From Piscirickettsiaceae bacterium (GTDB taxonomy: Bacteria; Pseudomonadota; Gammaproteobacteria; Nitrosococcales; Methylophagaceae), in the NCBI GenBank assembly GCA_024685995.1, contig JAIBDY010000011.1, forward strand, positions 1 to 54,020: a stretch of 54,020 bases of DNA, in the 5' to 3' direction. A program made the translations under genes and the position numbers. Positions 1 to 8,005 of this stretch are shown piece by piece (within the stretch, counting starts at the first letter, position 1; each line of letters starts with the position of its first letter). The notes beneath the pieces are model-generated. The model did no database searches. It was not told the DNA's origin and saw nothing but the letters and a program-made list of their open reading frames with translations.

Positions 1-721
1 AGGGCATTGCGTCCGTCTAAGACAAGGTCGGATGGAAGACAATACGGTATTTTCTAAAGATCCCGTTGCTGTTGCAAAACAGTGGGTCGATGCGGGCGCA
101 AAGCGTCTTCATATCGTTGATCTTGATGGCGCATTTGCTGGTAAACCCGTCAATGCTGGAGTCATTCATCAAATTTGTAGCACCTTTCCAGAGCTTGACG
201 TTCAAATAGGCGGTGGTATTCGCGATGAAGATACCATTCAAACGTATTTGGAAGCCGGTGTTCGATATACCATTATTGGTACCAAAGCGATAAATGCGCC
301 TCACTTCGTGGGCGATGTGTGCGCCGAATTCCCGGGCCACATTATTGTCGGTTTGGACGCCAAAGATGGGAAGGTCGCTATCGATGGTTGGTCAAAACTA
401 TCGCACCATGATGTCACAGATATTGCTAAACAGTTCGAACAAGATGGCGTTGAAGCCATTGTGTATACCGATATTAGTCGAGATGGCATGATGCAGGGTG
501 TCAACCTAGAATCGACTCGTAATTTAGCCCGCGCTATCAATATCCCCGTTATCGCCTCGGGTGGTGTCACAGACTATGATGATATTAAAGCCTTATGCCA
601 TTATGAAAGCGAAGGAGTCATGGGTGCTATTGTCGGCCGAGCTATCTATGAGGGCACGATCGATTTAGCAAAGGGCCAAGCGTTAGCCGATCGACTCAAC
701 CCCCCTCAGCAGTTCCTATAA
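1..721 (+). CDS. hisA: HisA, ProFAR isomerase (5' end outside window)
   Basis: Phosphoribosylformimino-5-aminoimidazole carboxamide ribotide isomerase, a TIM-barrel enzyme of histidine synthesis in the cytoplasm. The reading frame is already open at base 2, and its first residues ([11 protein letters not shown]) match the conserved N-terminal stretch of HisA. The ATG at 32 is therefore an internal methionine, and roughly the first dozen residues lie to the left of the window. Family motifs are visible: [38 protein letters not shown] and VIASGGV. HisF follows after 10 bases, as in most proteobacterial his operons, and the promoter must lie outside. The paralogous barrel halves (IGGGIR, ASGGV) are shared with HisF, but the isomerase-type DISRDGM distinguishes it. 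Confidence 0.97.
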   Translation, partial: GHCVRLRQGRMEDNTVFSKDPVAVAKQWVDAGAKRLHIVDLDGAFAGKPVNAGVIHQICSTFPELDVQIGGGIRDEDTIQTYLEAGVRYTIIGTKAINAPHFVGDVCAEFPGHIIVGLDAKDGKVAIDGWSKLSHHDVTDIAKQFEQDGVEAIVYTDISRDGMMQGVNLESTRNLARAINIPVIASGGVTDYDDIKALCHYESEGVMGAIVGRAIYEGTIDLAKGQALADRLNPPQQFL

Positions 722-731
722 AGGCTATCTT

Positions 732-1505
732 ATGGCTCTGGCTAAACGTATTATCCCCTGCCTTGATGTTGATAACGGGCGTGTTGTTAAAGGTGTGCAA
801 TTTGTCAATATTCGTGATGCTGGCGACCCGGTCGAGATTGCCAAACGCTATGATCAGCAAGGTGCCGATGAAATTACATTTTTAGACATCACGGCGACCC
901 ACCACGATCGCGACACGATTGTCCATGTAGTCGAGGCCGTTGCAAGCCAAGTCTTTATCCCACTCACGGTGGGTGGTGGCATTCGTAAACTAGAAGATAT
1001 TCGCCGCATGCTCAATGCTGGCGCAGATAAAGTTGGCATTAATTCGGCCGCGATTACCAATCCAGAGTTTGTCCGCGAAGCAGCTGAAAAGTTTGGCTCG
1101 CAATGTATTGTGGTCGCCATTGATGCAAAGCGGGTCTCAGCAGAAGGTGAAACCGATGCTTGGGAAATTTTCACCCATGGTGGTCGTAAACCGACGGGAA
1201 TTGATGCAATTGAATGGGCAAAAAAAATGGTGTCGTACGGTGCCGGTGAAATTTTATTGACCAGCATGGATCGTGATGGCACAAAGTCAGGCTTTGATCT
1301 CGCATTAACCCGCGCGGTCAGTCAAGCGGTAAACGTGCCCGTCATCGCATCAGGTGGTGTGGGAGAACTACAAGATTTAACTGATGGCGTAAAACTAGGT
1401 GAAGCTGATGCCGTCTTGGCTGCCAGCATTTTTCATTTTGGTGAACACACAGTAGGCGAGGCCAAAGCCCATATGGCTAGCCAAGGTGTCGAGGTTCGTT
1501 TGTAA
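732..1505 (+). CDS. hisF: HisF, imidazole glycerol phosphate synthase cyclase subunit
   Basis: A 257-residue TIM-barrel cyclase that, with the glutaminase HisH (not in this window), makes imidazole glycerol phosphate and AICAR. It begins [21 protein letters not shown], the family signature, with the catalytic aspartate in CLDVD near residue 11 and the second one in [12 protein letters not shown] near residue 180. TVGGGIR and ASGGVGE form the phosphate-binding loops. Its length equals the family norm. The stop codon overlaps the start of hisI (TAATG), indicating translational coupling. No internal oddities were seen. Confidence 0.98.
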   Translation: MALAKRIIPCLDVDNGRVVKGVQFVNIRDAGDPVEIAKRYDQQGADEITFLDITATHHDRDTIVHVVEAVASQVFIPLTVGGGIRKLEDIRRMLNAGADKVGINSAAITNPEFVREAAEKFGSQCIVVAIDAKRVSAEGETDAWEIFTHGGRKPTGIDAIEWAKKMVSYGAGEILLTSMDRDGTKSGFDLALTRAVSQAVNVPVIASGGVGELQDLTDGVKLGEADAVLAASIFHFGEHTVGEAKAHMASQGVEVRL

Positions 1506-1885
1506 TGGACTGGCTAGCGAAAATAAAATGGAATGATGATGGTTTGGTTCCAGTGATTACACAGGAGCATGAGACTCAACAAGTCTTAACCTTAGCATGG
1601 ATGAATGACGAAGCATTACGACTCACAGCTGAAACAGGCCATGCCGTATACTGGTCTCGTTCTCGTCAAAAACTTTGGCATAAAGGTGAACAATCAGGTC
1701 ATCAACAACAAATCAAGTCCATCCGACTCGATTGCGATCAGGATGCCGTGTTATTAGAAGTCGTTCAACTTGGTGGTATCGCTTGTCATACTGGCCGCCA
1801 TCATTGCTTCTATCAGCGTCTGGAAAATGGTCAATGGCTGACGACTGAGCCAGTATTAAAAGACCCTAAAGAGATATACTCATGA
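1505..1885 (+). CDS. hisI: HisI, phosphoribosyl-AMP cyclohydrolase
   Basis: A 126-residue zinc enzyme that opens the purine ring of phosphoribosyl-AMP in histidine synthesis. Conserved segments are LAWMNDEAL near residue 30, [14 protein letters not shown] near 50, DCDQDAVLL near 77 and [10 protein letters not shown] near 97. The cysteines and histidines of the last two segments bind metal. It is a stand-alone HisI, not the HisIE fusion of enterics. hisE is a separate gene that overlaps it by four bases, the arrangement usual in Pseudomonas and relatives. Confidence 0.97.
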   Translation: MDWLAKIKWNDDGLVPVITQEHETQQVLTLAWMNDEALRLTAETGHAVYWSRSRQKLWHKGEQSGHQQQIKSIRLDCDQDAVLLEVVQLGGIACHTGRHHCFYQRLENGQWLTTEPVLKDPKEIYS

Positions 1886-2202
1886 CTGATGTTTTAGCAC
1901 AATTAGCGACCGTACTTGAAGCTCGCAAACAAGCCGATGCAGGGGAGTCTTATGTCGCTAGTTTGTATCAATCTGGCACCGATAAAATCCTGAAAAAGCT
2001 TGGCGAAGAAGCGACAGAAATCGTGATTGCCGGCAAAGGGGGTGACCGAGATGAGATTATCTATGAAACCGCTGATTTATGGTTCCACAGTATGGTGCTA
2101 TTGGCACACAATAACATCGATTACCAGCTGGTTTTAGAAGAGCTTGATCGCCGTTTTGGCTTATCTGGCTTGACGGAAAAAGCCAATAGGACAAAATCGT
2201 GA
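1882..2202 (+). CDS. hisE: HisE, phosphoribosyl-ATP pyrophosphatase
   Basis: A 106-residue all-helical MazG-like hydrolase that removes pyrophosphate from phosphoribosyl-ATP, the second step of histidine synthesis. The metal-binding motif [13 protein letters not shown] is near residues 40-52, and [13 protein letters not shown] follows near 66-78. Its start overlaps the hisI stop (ATGA), and its own stop overlaps the GTG start of the HIT gene (GTGA). The whole block from hisA to the HIT gene therefore appears to be one coupled transcript. Confidence 0.97.
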   Translation: MTDVLAQLATVLEARKQADAGESYVASLYQSGTDKILKKLGEEATEIVIAGKGGDRDEIIYETADLWFHSMVLLAHNNIDYQLVLEELDRRFGLSGLTEKANRTKS

Positions 2203-2537
2203 CTGATTGCTTGTTTTGTAAGATCGTTGCCGGCGACATTCCTTCGGATAAGGTCTATGAAGACGATCAAATCCTCGTCTTTAAGGATATAAACCCGCGA
2301 GCAGCTGTCCATTTATTAGCGATACCCAAAATTCATCTTGATAGTCTTGATGAATTGACAAATGAGCATCAAATGCTCATAGGGCATATAATGTTGCAAT
2401 TACCCCAGTTGGCGCGCTCACAAGGTCTCAATAATGGCTTTAGAACTATTATTAACACAGGACCTGATGGCGGCCAAGAAGTAGGGCATTTACATCTACA
2501 CATTTTGGGCGGCGAAGGCTTGTCCAGTTTTAATTAG
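2199..2537 (+). CDS. hinT: HIT-family purine nucleoside phosphoramidase (HinT type)
   Basis: A 112-residue histidine-triad protein. [13 protein letters not shown] at the N-terminus is typical of HinT proteins, and the catalytic triad HLHLHILGG lies near residues 98-106. HinT enzymes hydrolyse AMP-lysine and other purine phosphoramidates. It starts with GTG at 2199, overlapping the hisE stop, and tatA follows 9 bases after its stop. A HIT gene between his and tat genes recurs in gammaproteobacteria and does not itself imply a role in histidine synthesis. Confidence 0.93.
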   Translation: MTDCLFCKIVAGDIPSDKVYEDDQILVFKDINPRAAVHLLAIPKIHLDSLDELTNEHQMLIGHIMLQLPQLARSQGLNNGFRTIINTGPDGGQEVGHLHLHILGGEGLSSFN

Positions 2538-2546
2538 GAGAGCATC

Positions 2547-2786
2547 ATGGGTTTGGGCGGTATCAGTATTTGGCAATTAATCATTGTCCTAGCGATTGTC
2601 ATCCTTTTATTTGGTACGAAAAAATTACGCTCTATGGGCGGTGATTTAGGTAGCGCAATTAAAAGTTTCAAACAATCTGTTCGTGAAGGCGAAGACGACG
2701 TCAATAATAAAGAAGACGCTACCCTTCACCATACCAGTAGCGAGTCACACACACAGCATTCTGAAAAAGATAAACATACGAGTTAA
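2547..2786 (+). CDS. tatA: TatA, twin-arginine translocase pore subunit
   Basis: A 79-residue protein with one N-terminal membrane helix ([17 protein letters not shown], residues about 7-23). The hinge [14 protein letters not shown] and an amphipathic helix [13 protein letters not shown] follow, then a polar acidic/histidine-rich tail. The FG-T-KLR hinge and the F in KSFKQ are TatA/E hallmarks. TatA multimers form the channel by which folded cofactor-bearing proteins cross the inner membrane. AGGAGAGCATC precedes the ATG as a good ribosome site. The gap to tatB is unusually wide (112 bases) but shows no terminator. Confidence 0.96.
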   Translation: MGLGGISIWQLIIVLAIVILLFGTKKLRSMGGDLGSAIKSFKQSVREGEDDVNNKEDATLHHTSSESHTQHSEKDKHTS

Positions 2787-2898
2787 TGGTTGGTTTATTA
2801 GCTTACCCTGCTTTATAACGCTGAATCACTGATCATGACTTTGTTGTCATTCACGAGTGGTATTGCTTGGTTAGCTTAATAGGCACAGAAATATAGAC

Positions 2899-3228
2899 AT
2901 GTTTGATATTGGATTTTGGGAATTATTATTAATCGCAGTGGTCGCGCTGGTCGTTGTTGGACCGGAGCGTATGCCGCGGCTTATCCGTGTCACCGGTTTA
3001 TGGATTGGGCGTGCTACGGCGTCAATACAGTCCGTTCGTAACGAAATTTCGCGTGAACTCCGTGCTGAAGACCTAAGAAAAGCCATATCGGATCAAGAAG
3101 GCACGCCAGCTGTCCCTCGTTATGTTATACCTGATGAAATGGATACCTCAGAATCGCCTTCAGATGCTGTTAAACCAAGCCCCACGCAGGCAACAGAAAT
3201 CGATAAGGAAAAAAATGGCAACGGATGA
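2899..3228 (+). CDS. tatB: TatB, twin-arginine translocase receptor subunit
   Basis: A 109-residue protein beginning MFDIGFWELLLIAVVALVVV, with the conserved polar residue at position 8 (E) of TatB followed by GPERMPRLIR. One membrane helix is followed by an amphipathic helix and a low-complexity tail rich in Pro, Ser and acidic residues. With TatC it forms the receptor for twin-arginine signal peptides. Its 3' end overlaps the proposed tatC start by 14 bases. Confidence 0.95.
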   Translation: MFDIGFWELLLIAVVALVVVGPERMPRLIRVTGLWIGRATASIQSVRNEISRELRAEDLRKAISDQEGTPAVPRYVIPDEMDTSESPSDAVKPSPTQATEIDKEKNGNG

Positions 3229-3964
3229 CCAACAACAGTTGGTCTCTCATCTCGTAGAACTTCGTGATCGCTTATTACGGGGTATCTTGGCTGTCTTAGT
3301 CATAGCGGTACTGCTGTTACCTTTTTCCAATGACCTCTATCACTTCTTGGCTGAACCTCTATTAAAACATCTACCCGAAAGTAGCAGCATGATTGCAACA
3401 GAAGTGGCCTCGCCCTTCCTGACGCCTTTTAAACTGACCTTATGTACGGCCATTATGATCGCAATCCCAGTACTGTTATTTCAACTATGGGGGTTTGTAG
3501 CTCCTGGTTTATATGACAATGAAAAACGTATTGCTTTTCCTCTGCTTTTCGCCAGTACCGCCTTATTCTTCCTAGGCATTGTGTTTGCTTATTTTGTAGT
3601 CTTTCCGCTGATCTTTGGCTTTTTAACCCAAGCGGCGCCGGAAGGTGTCGCAGTAATGACCGATATTAGTAGCTATTTAGATTTTGTCTTAAAGCTATTC
3701 TTTGCTTTTGGTTTTGCATTTGAAGTGCCCATCGCCACACTATTATTAATATGGTCTGGGGTCTCTACCGTTGAAAGCTTAGGTGAAAAGCGGCCTTATA
3801 TTATTGTCGGTGCCTTTGTTATTGGCATGCTACTTACTCCGCCCGACGTTATTTCTCAAACCTTACTTGCGTTACCCGTTTGGTTACTCTTTGAACTCGG
3901 TTTACTGTGCTCTCGTTGGTTACCCAAAAAAGCGCAAGATGACGACGAACAAGAAACCGTCTAA
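3215..3964 (+). CDS. tatC: TatC, twin-arginine translocase core subunit
   Basis: A six-helix inner-membrane protein of 249 residues. The start is placed at the ATG at 3215 (MATDDQQQLVSHLVELRDRL) because LVSHLVELRDRL is the conserved TatC N-terminus and AAGGAA precedes it. The longer frame opening at 3122 would read through tatB sequence. Other family motifs are FQLWGFVAPGLYDNEKR near residue 88-104 and the glutamate in FAFGFAFEVP near 170. TatC binds the twin-arginine signal. The stop lies one base from the stop of the convergent pentapeptide gene. Confidence 0.96.
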   Translation: MATDDQQQLVSHLVELRDRLLRGILAVLVIAVLLLPFSNDLYHFLAEPLLKHLPESSSMIATEVASPFLTPFKLTLCTAIMIAIPVLLFQLWGFVAPGLYDNEKRIAFPLLFASTALFFLGIVFAYFVVFPLIFGFLTQAAPEGVAVMTDISSYLDFVLKLFFAFGFAFEVPIATLLLIWSGVSTVESLGEKRPYIIVGAFVIGMLLTPPDVISQTLLALPVWLLFELGLLCSRWLPKKAQDDDEQETV

Positions 3965-3965
3965 T

Positions 3966-4307
3966 TTAGCTATAACGTATCCGAGTTCCGTACTCTAAGG
4001 ATAATAATATTTCCTCTGCTCGGATTTCTGCAGGGAAACGCGCGCCTGATATTTTGGCACCATGAATACTCGCTCCAGCAAAGTTAATACAGTTCATAAA
4101 GTCCACCCCTCGCAGATCTGCTTGGCGAAAATAGCAATTAGCGAAGTCTAAGCCTTCAGCCTGTAATTGCTGCAAATTAATATGCCTAAAATCACAGCCT
4201 TGTAGATTAACAACTTCTCCTGCCGCAATACGCTGGTTAAATTCAGCTACTTTGCCTTCTCTGAGTAAGCGATATAAAGGGTCACTCGATATAATCGGTG
4301 CTGCCAT
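3966..4307 (-). CDS. Small pentapeptide-repeat protein
   Basis: A 113-residue cytoplasmic protein. Residues about 40-90 carry the A(D/N)LXX-type repeat that folds into a right-handed beta-helix: CDFRHINLQQL, LDFANCYFRQADLRG, VDFMNCINFAGASIHGA. The repeat region holds only about eight to ten pentapeptides, so it is a small member. No signal peptide or membrane segment is present. The biochemical role of such small pentapeptide proteins is mostly unknown. The gene is followed one base away by the end of tatC. The upstream 82-residue gene lies on the same strand 15 bases away, so the two may be co-transcribed. Confidence 0.8.
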   Translation of the reverse strand: MAAPIISSDPLYRLLREGKVAEFNQRIAAGEVVNLQGCDFRHINLQQLQAEGLDFANCYFRQADLRGVDFMNCINFAGASIHGAKISGARFPAEIRAEEILLSLEYGTRIRYS

Positions 4308-4322
4308 ATATTGTGTTCCTTT

Positions 4323-4571
4323 TTAAGCGGTAATATCAATGTTAGCGCCGTGGTGTGACGCACTAGAGCCTATCGCACTAGTTTCACCCGCTGCGGTCAC
4401 GATAACCGTTTCATTGAGATCTGTCGTGCTTCGCTCTGATGCTATAACTGTATCGGAAGTTTCACTGGCTTGTTGAGCCTGTGTTTGTTGTCCCACTAAA
4501 CGCTCACTTTGACTCAATGGGTTGGTCAATGTCGGCTGATTACTAAAAGGTGAGATACCCGGTATATCCAT
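4323..4571 (-). CDS. Hypothetical 82-residue Ser/Thr/Gln-rich protein
   Basis: Family not recognised. The start is set at the ATG at 4571 (MDIPGISPF) because GAGGAG sits seven bases before it; an upstream in-frame GTG at 4586 overlaps that ribosome site. The protein has no cysteine, no membrane helix and no signal peptide. Its composition (many Ser, Thr, Gln, Ala) suggests a disordered chain, with a short hydrophobic stretch ETVIVTAAGETSAIG. It lies upstream of the pentapeptide gene on the same strand. A good ribosome site supports it as real; the function is unknown. Confidence 0.6.
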   Translation of the reverse strand: MDIPGISPFSNQPTLTNPLSQSERLVGQQTQAQQASETSDTVIASERSTTDLNETVIVTAAGETSAIGSSASHHGANIDITA

Positions 4572-4626
4572 GATTTTTCTCCTCACTCAATTTATTTTTT
4601 ATGATGACAAACTCTGTCAGGTAACA

Positions 4627-4680
4627 TTATCACAAATTACCTACCTAGATATGTGAATATATTGGCATAATTTGTGATAA
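4627..4680. repeat. Perfect 13-bp inverted repeat with 28-bp spacer
   Basis: The left arm TTATCACAAATTA (4627-4639) is the exact reverse complement of the right arm TAATTTGTGATAA (4668-4680). It sits in the space between divergent genes starting at 4571 (minus) and 4787 (plus), where regulator sites are expected. It may be a pair of operator half-sites or a cruciform-forming element. Confidence 0.75.
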
Positions 4681-4713
4681 AACGGGGGCGTCATTAAGAT
4701 ACTGCTATTTTTA

Positions 4714-4741
4714 GTTTTAAACACAGCCAAGCTGTTTAAAC
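4714..4741. repeat. Imperfect hairpin upstream of TIGR02647 gene
   Basis: TTTAAACACAGC and GCTGTTTAAA face each other around CAA, giving a ten-pair stem with a two-base bulge. It lies about 45 bases upstream of the ATG at 4787 and is followed by no T-run, so an operator or leader structure is more likely than a terminator. Confidence 0.4.
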
Positions 4742-4786
4742 GGTGTAGAATGACAATCATCATTAACCACTTCTGGAGCCTAATTT

Positions 4787-5023
4787 ATGTCGCTTAAACA
4801 ACAATTGGTAGATGAAATTGAAGTCTTGTTACGTTATAACCTAGACACAACGCTTGAAGGCATAAAAGTCCACCACGATGCTCCTCCCGCCATGCGTGAC
4901 GCAACACAACGCTTATTTGTCAAAGGCCTTGTCAGCCAAAAAGATGGTGGTTATTTAACCGATTTAGGTCATGAAGCTGCTGAACATACACAAGCGGCGT
5001 TGGCTATTTTAAGCTCTAAATAG
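4787..5023 (+). CDS. TIGR02647-family small putative DNA-binding protein
   Basis: A 78-residue protein resembling the gammaproteobacterial TIGR02647 family (Pseudomonas, Vibrio and relatives). Features are the LVDEIEVLLRYNL start and a winged-helix-like block MRDATQRLFVKGLVSQKDGGYLTDLG with residues about 38-63. The length matches the family. It has no signal peptide or membrane helix. GGAG lies nine bases before the ATG. The last 15 bases overlap the 3' end of folA on the opposite strand. The molecular role is not established; DNA binding is inferred from the fold-like pattern. Confidence 0.75.
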   Translation: MSLKQQLVDEIEVLLRYNLDTTLEGIKVHHDAPPAMRDATQRLFVKGLVSQKDGGYLTDLGHEAAEHTQAALAILSSK

Positions 5024-5512
5024 ATTTTTATCCCGTTCATAAACGATAAAACTATAGGGATATTCGTTCTTTTCGTCGGCAAGGTGCGATTGTCTGCTCA
5101 CCTCATGCCATTGACCTTTATCCCAATCTGGAAACCAAGTATCGCCTTCTAGGCTCGCGTGAACTTGCGTTAAATAAATGATATCTGCAAGAGGTAAGCA
5201 TTGCTTATAAAGAGAAGCCCCCCCCATGACCATCACTTCTAATGCACCTTCACAGGCATCGAGTGCTTGTTGAATTGAGTGCGTTACGATACAACCCTGC
5301 GCTCGATAATCTTGATCGCTGGTCAGGATGATATTTTTTCTACCGGGTAAAGGACGACCAATGGACTCGTGGGTAAGACGCCCCATAATTAATGGTTTTC
5401 CCATTGTTACTTTGCGAAAATATTGTAAATCAGCTGACAACTTCCAAGGTAAATCATTCTCTTTACCAATCAGGCCACGCTCATCTGTCGCCACAATTAC
5501 CGCTAATTTCAT
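5009..5512 (-). CDS. folA: Dihydrofolate reductase
   Basis: A 167-residue enzyme that reduces dihydrofolate to tetrahydrofolate with NADPH. The start is the ATG at 5512 (MKLAVIVATDERGLIG) with AGGG upstream; a TTG two codons earlier is less likely. Diagnostic segments are GLIGKENDLPWKLSADLQYF with the catalytic Asp after the family WxLxxD pattern near residue 27, MGRLTHESIGRPLPGRKNIIL near 42-62 and VMGGASLYKQ near 96. The usual GRKTYES is GRLTHES here, a tolerated change. The gene reads away from the origin-like gap, and its end overlaps the neighbouring convergent gene by 15 bases. Confidence 0.95.
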   Translation of the reverse strand: MKLAVIVATDERGLIGKENDLPWKLSADLQYFRKVTMGKPLIMGRLTHESIGRPLPGRKNIILTSDQDYRAQGCIVTHSIQQALDACEGALEVMVMGGASLYKQCLPLADIIYLTQVHASLEGDTWFPDWDKGQWHEVSRQSHLADEKNEYPYSFIVYERDKNLFRA

Positions 5513-5817
5513 ATTCAAACCCTATTCATTTCTAGAAAATGAATACTACCAGATCCCCTTTTAAAGAGCCCAAATGATGAGATGATAAGTTATGTATAAA
5601 CAGTCTGATAAAACAAAGGAAAAGCTGTGGATAAGTTACCCTGTGGATAAGTGATCTCTTTATCCACAGCTATTACCCTAGTTTGATGATCAATTATCAA
5701 CAAGCAGATTAATTTTAAATCATTGAATATTAATCATAAAATCAGCTTATCCAGTTACTAACAGAGTCTAATCATTAACATCTTTTATCTTTTAAATAAT
5801 ATATTTATAGTGATAGC
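5513..5817. other. Origin-like AT-rich gap with DnaA-box cluster (candidate oriC)
   Basis: This gap between divergent folA and priA contains three perfect 9-mer DnaA boxes: TGTGGATAA at 5626-5634, TGTGGATAA at 5642-5650 and TTATCCACA at 5660-5668. One-mismatch boxes lie at 5591-5599 (TATGTATAA) and 5694-5702 (TTATCAACA). To the right (5701-5817) is a very AT-rich stretch with TTTTATCTTTTAAATAATATA, suitable as an unwinding element. GATC occurs three times. The third-position G/C bias of genes changes sign at this gap (see findings). Together these suggest the chromosomal replication origin. The alternative is a DnaA-controlled promoter for priA or a DnaA-titration site. Confidence 0.6.
5626..5668. 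promoter_or_regulatory. Three perfect DnaA boxes
   Basis: The boxes are at 5626-5634 and 5642-5650 (same orientation, 16 bases start to start) and 5660-5668 (opposite orientation). All match the E. coli R1-type consensus TTATCCACA exactly. Confidence 0.85.
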
Positions 5818-8004
5818 ATGCCAGTTATTCTAAAAATTGCAGTACCTTGCCCACTCAGACAGACTTTTGATTACCTACCAGATCAATCAAAAACACAATG
5901 GCAACGAGGTCTTCGTGTTAAGGTACCTTTCGGTCATCGAGACCTCGTTGGCATTATTGTCGCTATTGAGCACGTTGAAGATTCAACAAAGCTTGCAAGT
6001 TTAAAAACAATTATTGCCTGTATCGATAAAGGCCCATTACTGCCAAAAGCCATATTCGATTTAATACAATGGAGCAGCGATTATTATCACCACCCTATTG
6101 GAGATTGCTTTCAAGTTGCCCTGCCTAAAAAAATACGTTTAGGAGACCCAGCAACACTACAAACCGATACATATTGGTCTTTATGCCAAGAAAATAGATC
6201 GACAGCAGCCTTAGGTAAAAAACAACAAGCCGTCATAGTGTTATTGCAACAACACAATATGGCGATGTCTCAAACAATGATTACGCAAGCGATAGGGAAT
6301 CATAGTGATGCTTTAAAGCGATTGGAAAATAAAGGCTTGGTAGAACAACAGAACCGGGTTAAAAAGCCAGAGATTAATTTAAAGATTAAGGCGCTTAAAA
6401 CTTTAAATGATGAGCAGCAACATGCAGTCAATACTATTTGGCAACAACGCTCCCAATTTTCATCGACATTACTGTATGGCATTACCGGTAGTGGCAAAAC
6501 AGAAGTTTATATACAGTTAACAGCTTCAATGATCGAGGCTGATAAGCAAGTCCTGATCTTAATTCCTGAGATTGGTTTAACGGCACAGTTTGTCTCACGG
6601 TTTAAGCAACATCTAGCTGCTTGCATCGTCGTTTTTAATTCATCAATGAATGATAACGATCGACAACAAGCTTGGTTATTGGCACAAACAGGACAAGCCG
6701 ATGTCGTGATAGGTACACGGTCTGCGGTTTTTACCCCTCTCGATCGTTTGGGGTTGGTCATTATCGATGAAGAGCATGATAGCTCTTACAAGCAACAAGA
6801 TAGTTTGCGTTACCATGCCCGTAATGTCGCGTTAATAAGAGCCAAGCAAGCAACTGTACCGATTGTACTAGGCAGCGCTACCCCTTCCCTAGAAACCCTT
6901 TATCATGTTCAATCTCAGCGTTATCAATTGTTAAGTTTGACCCAACGCGCGACGGGCGCTGTTTTACCTGAAGTGGCATTGATAGATAGCCATGGGCCTA
7001 AGGCCAATAATGGCTTATCGAGTCAGCTCTACAAAGCGATAGCGCAGACCTTAGCTGACGATAATCAAGTACTCCTTTTTATCAATCAACGGGGGTATGC
7101 GCCTGTGTTGATGTGTCATGATTGTGGCTGGCAAGCAAGTTGTTCGCATTGTGATGCCAAAATGATTGTTCACCAAACGCGTTATCAACTGCGCTGTCAT
7201 CATTGTGGCTTTAACCAACCGTTACCAAAAGCATGCCCAGAATGTGACTCTAAAGATTTGGGTAGTTACGGGGTGGGTACCCAACAAATAGAGCAAAGCT
7301 TGCAACAGCTTTTTCCAACAACGCCAGTATTACGAATTGACCGGGATAGTACCCAGCGTATTGGGGCTTTTGCGAGGTTGGTCAATGATATTCAAGCTGG
7401 TGGGGCTAAAATCTTAGTAGGGACACAAATGTTAGCTAAAGGCCATGATTTTCATGATGTCACACTAGTGGGCATTTTGGATGCCGATCAGGGATTATAC
7501 AGTGCTGACTTTAGGGCAACAGAAACCTTGGCGCAATTAGTGACACAAGTCACTGGTCGTGCCGGTCGAGGACAAAAAACGGGTAAGGTATATATTCAAA
7601 CGCAGCAAATCGACCATCCTTTTTGGCAAGACTTGTTACAAGGCAGTTATCGACAGACGGCAGAGAAACTCTTGCAAGAACGTCGGCAGAGTCAGATGCC
7701 CCCAGTGGGTTCACTTTGTGTGATTAGGGCACAAGCCAAACAACAAGCGTCGTCATTACAGTTTTTAACTGAAGTGGCTGCCTTATTGAATCAACATCAA
7801 CAACAGGCGGTGTTTGTTTTGGGGCCGGTGCCAGCAGTGATGGAAAAACGTGCCGGACGATATCGAGCACAGTTATTGTTAACCACAGAGAATAGGAAAG
7901 CTTTACACCAGCTTTTGGATCATCATATTAATACTATTGCCAGCCTAAAAAGTGCTCGGTCGTGTCGTTGGTCTATCGATATTGATCCGATAGATTTACT
8001 GTGA
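5818..8004 (+). CDS. priA: PriA, primosomal replication restart helicase
   Basis: A 728-residue 3'-5' DNA helicase that reloads the replisome at collapsed forks. It has an N-terminal DNA-binding domain (MPVILKIAVPCPLRQTFDY), then a helicase core with Walker A GITGSGKTE at about 221-229 and Walker B DEEHDSSYK at about 316. An eight-cysteine zinc insert lies at about 430-478 (CHDCGW, CSHC, CHHCG, CPEC), followed by a second helicase half with GTQMLAKGHDF and VTGRAGRG. Length agrees with the family. No strong Shine-Dalgarno precedes the ATG, because the leader is part of the AT-rich origin-like gap. The stop lies one base from the end of the convergent gdh gene. Confidence 0.97.
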   Translation: MPVILKIAVPCPLRQTFDYLPDQSKTQWQRGLRVKVPFGHRDLVGIIVAIEHVEDSTKLASLKTIIACIDKGPLLPKAIFDLIQWSSDYYHHPIGDCFQVALPKKIRLGDPATLQTDTYWSLCQENRSTAALGKKQQAVIVLLQQHNMAMSQTMITQAIGNHSDALKRLENKGLVEQQNRVKKPEINLKIKALKTLNDEQQHAVNTIWQQRSQFSSTLLYGITGSGKTEVYIQLTASMIEADKQVLILIPEIGLTAQFVSRFKQHLAACIVVFNSSMNDNDRQQAWLLAQTGQADVVIGTRSAVFTPLDRLGLVIIDEEHDSSYKQQDSLRYHARNVALIRAKQATVPIVLGSATPSLETLYHVQSQRYQLLSLTQRATGAVLPEVALIDSHGPKANNGLSSQLYKAIAQTLADDNQVLLFINQRGYAPVLMCHDCGWQASCSHCDAKMIVHQTRYQLRCHHCGFNQPLPKACPECDSKDLGSYGVGTQQIEQSLQQLFPTTPVLRIDRDSTQRIGAFARLVNDIQAGGAKILVGTQMLAKGHDFHDVTLVGILDADQGLYSADFRATETLAQLVTQVTGRAGRGQKTGKVYIQTQQIDHPFWQDLLQGSYRQTAEKLLQERRQSQMPPVGSLCVIRAQAKQQASSLQFLTEVAALLNQHQQQAVFVLGPVPAVMEKRAGRYRAQLLLTTENRKALHQLLDHHINTIASLKSARSCRWSIDIDPIDLL

Positions 8005-8005
8005 G

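Noticed and set aside
854-1282. Long minus-strand frames inside hisF, hisA, fhcA and similar genes
   Set aside because: They are shadows of strongly supported genes with no own motifs or ribosome sites.
3122-3214. Longer tatC frame starting at 3122
   Set aside because: The extra 31 residues come from the tatB coding sequence in another frame; the conserved TatC N-terminus and ribosome site favour 3215.
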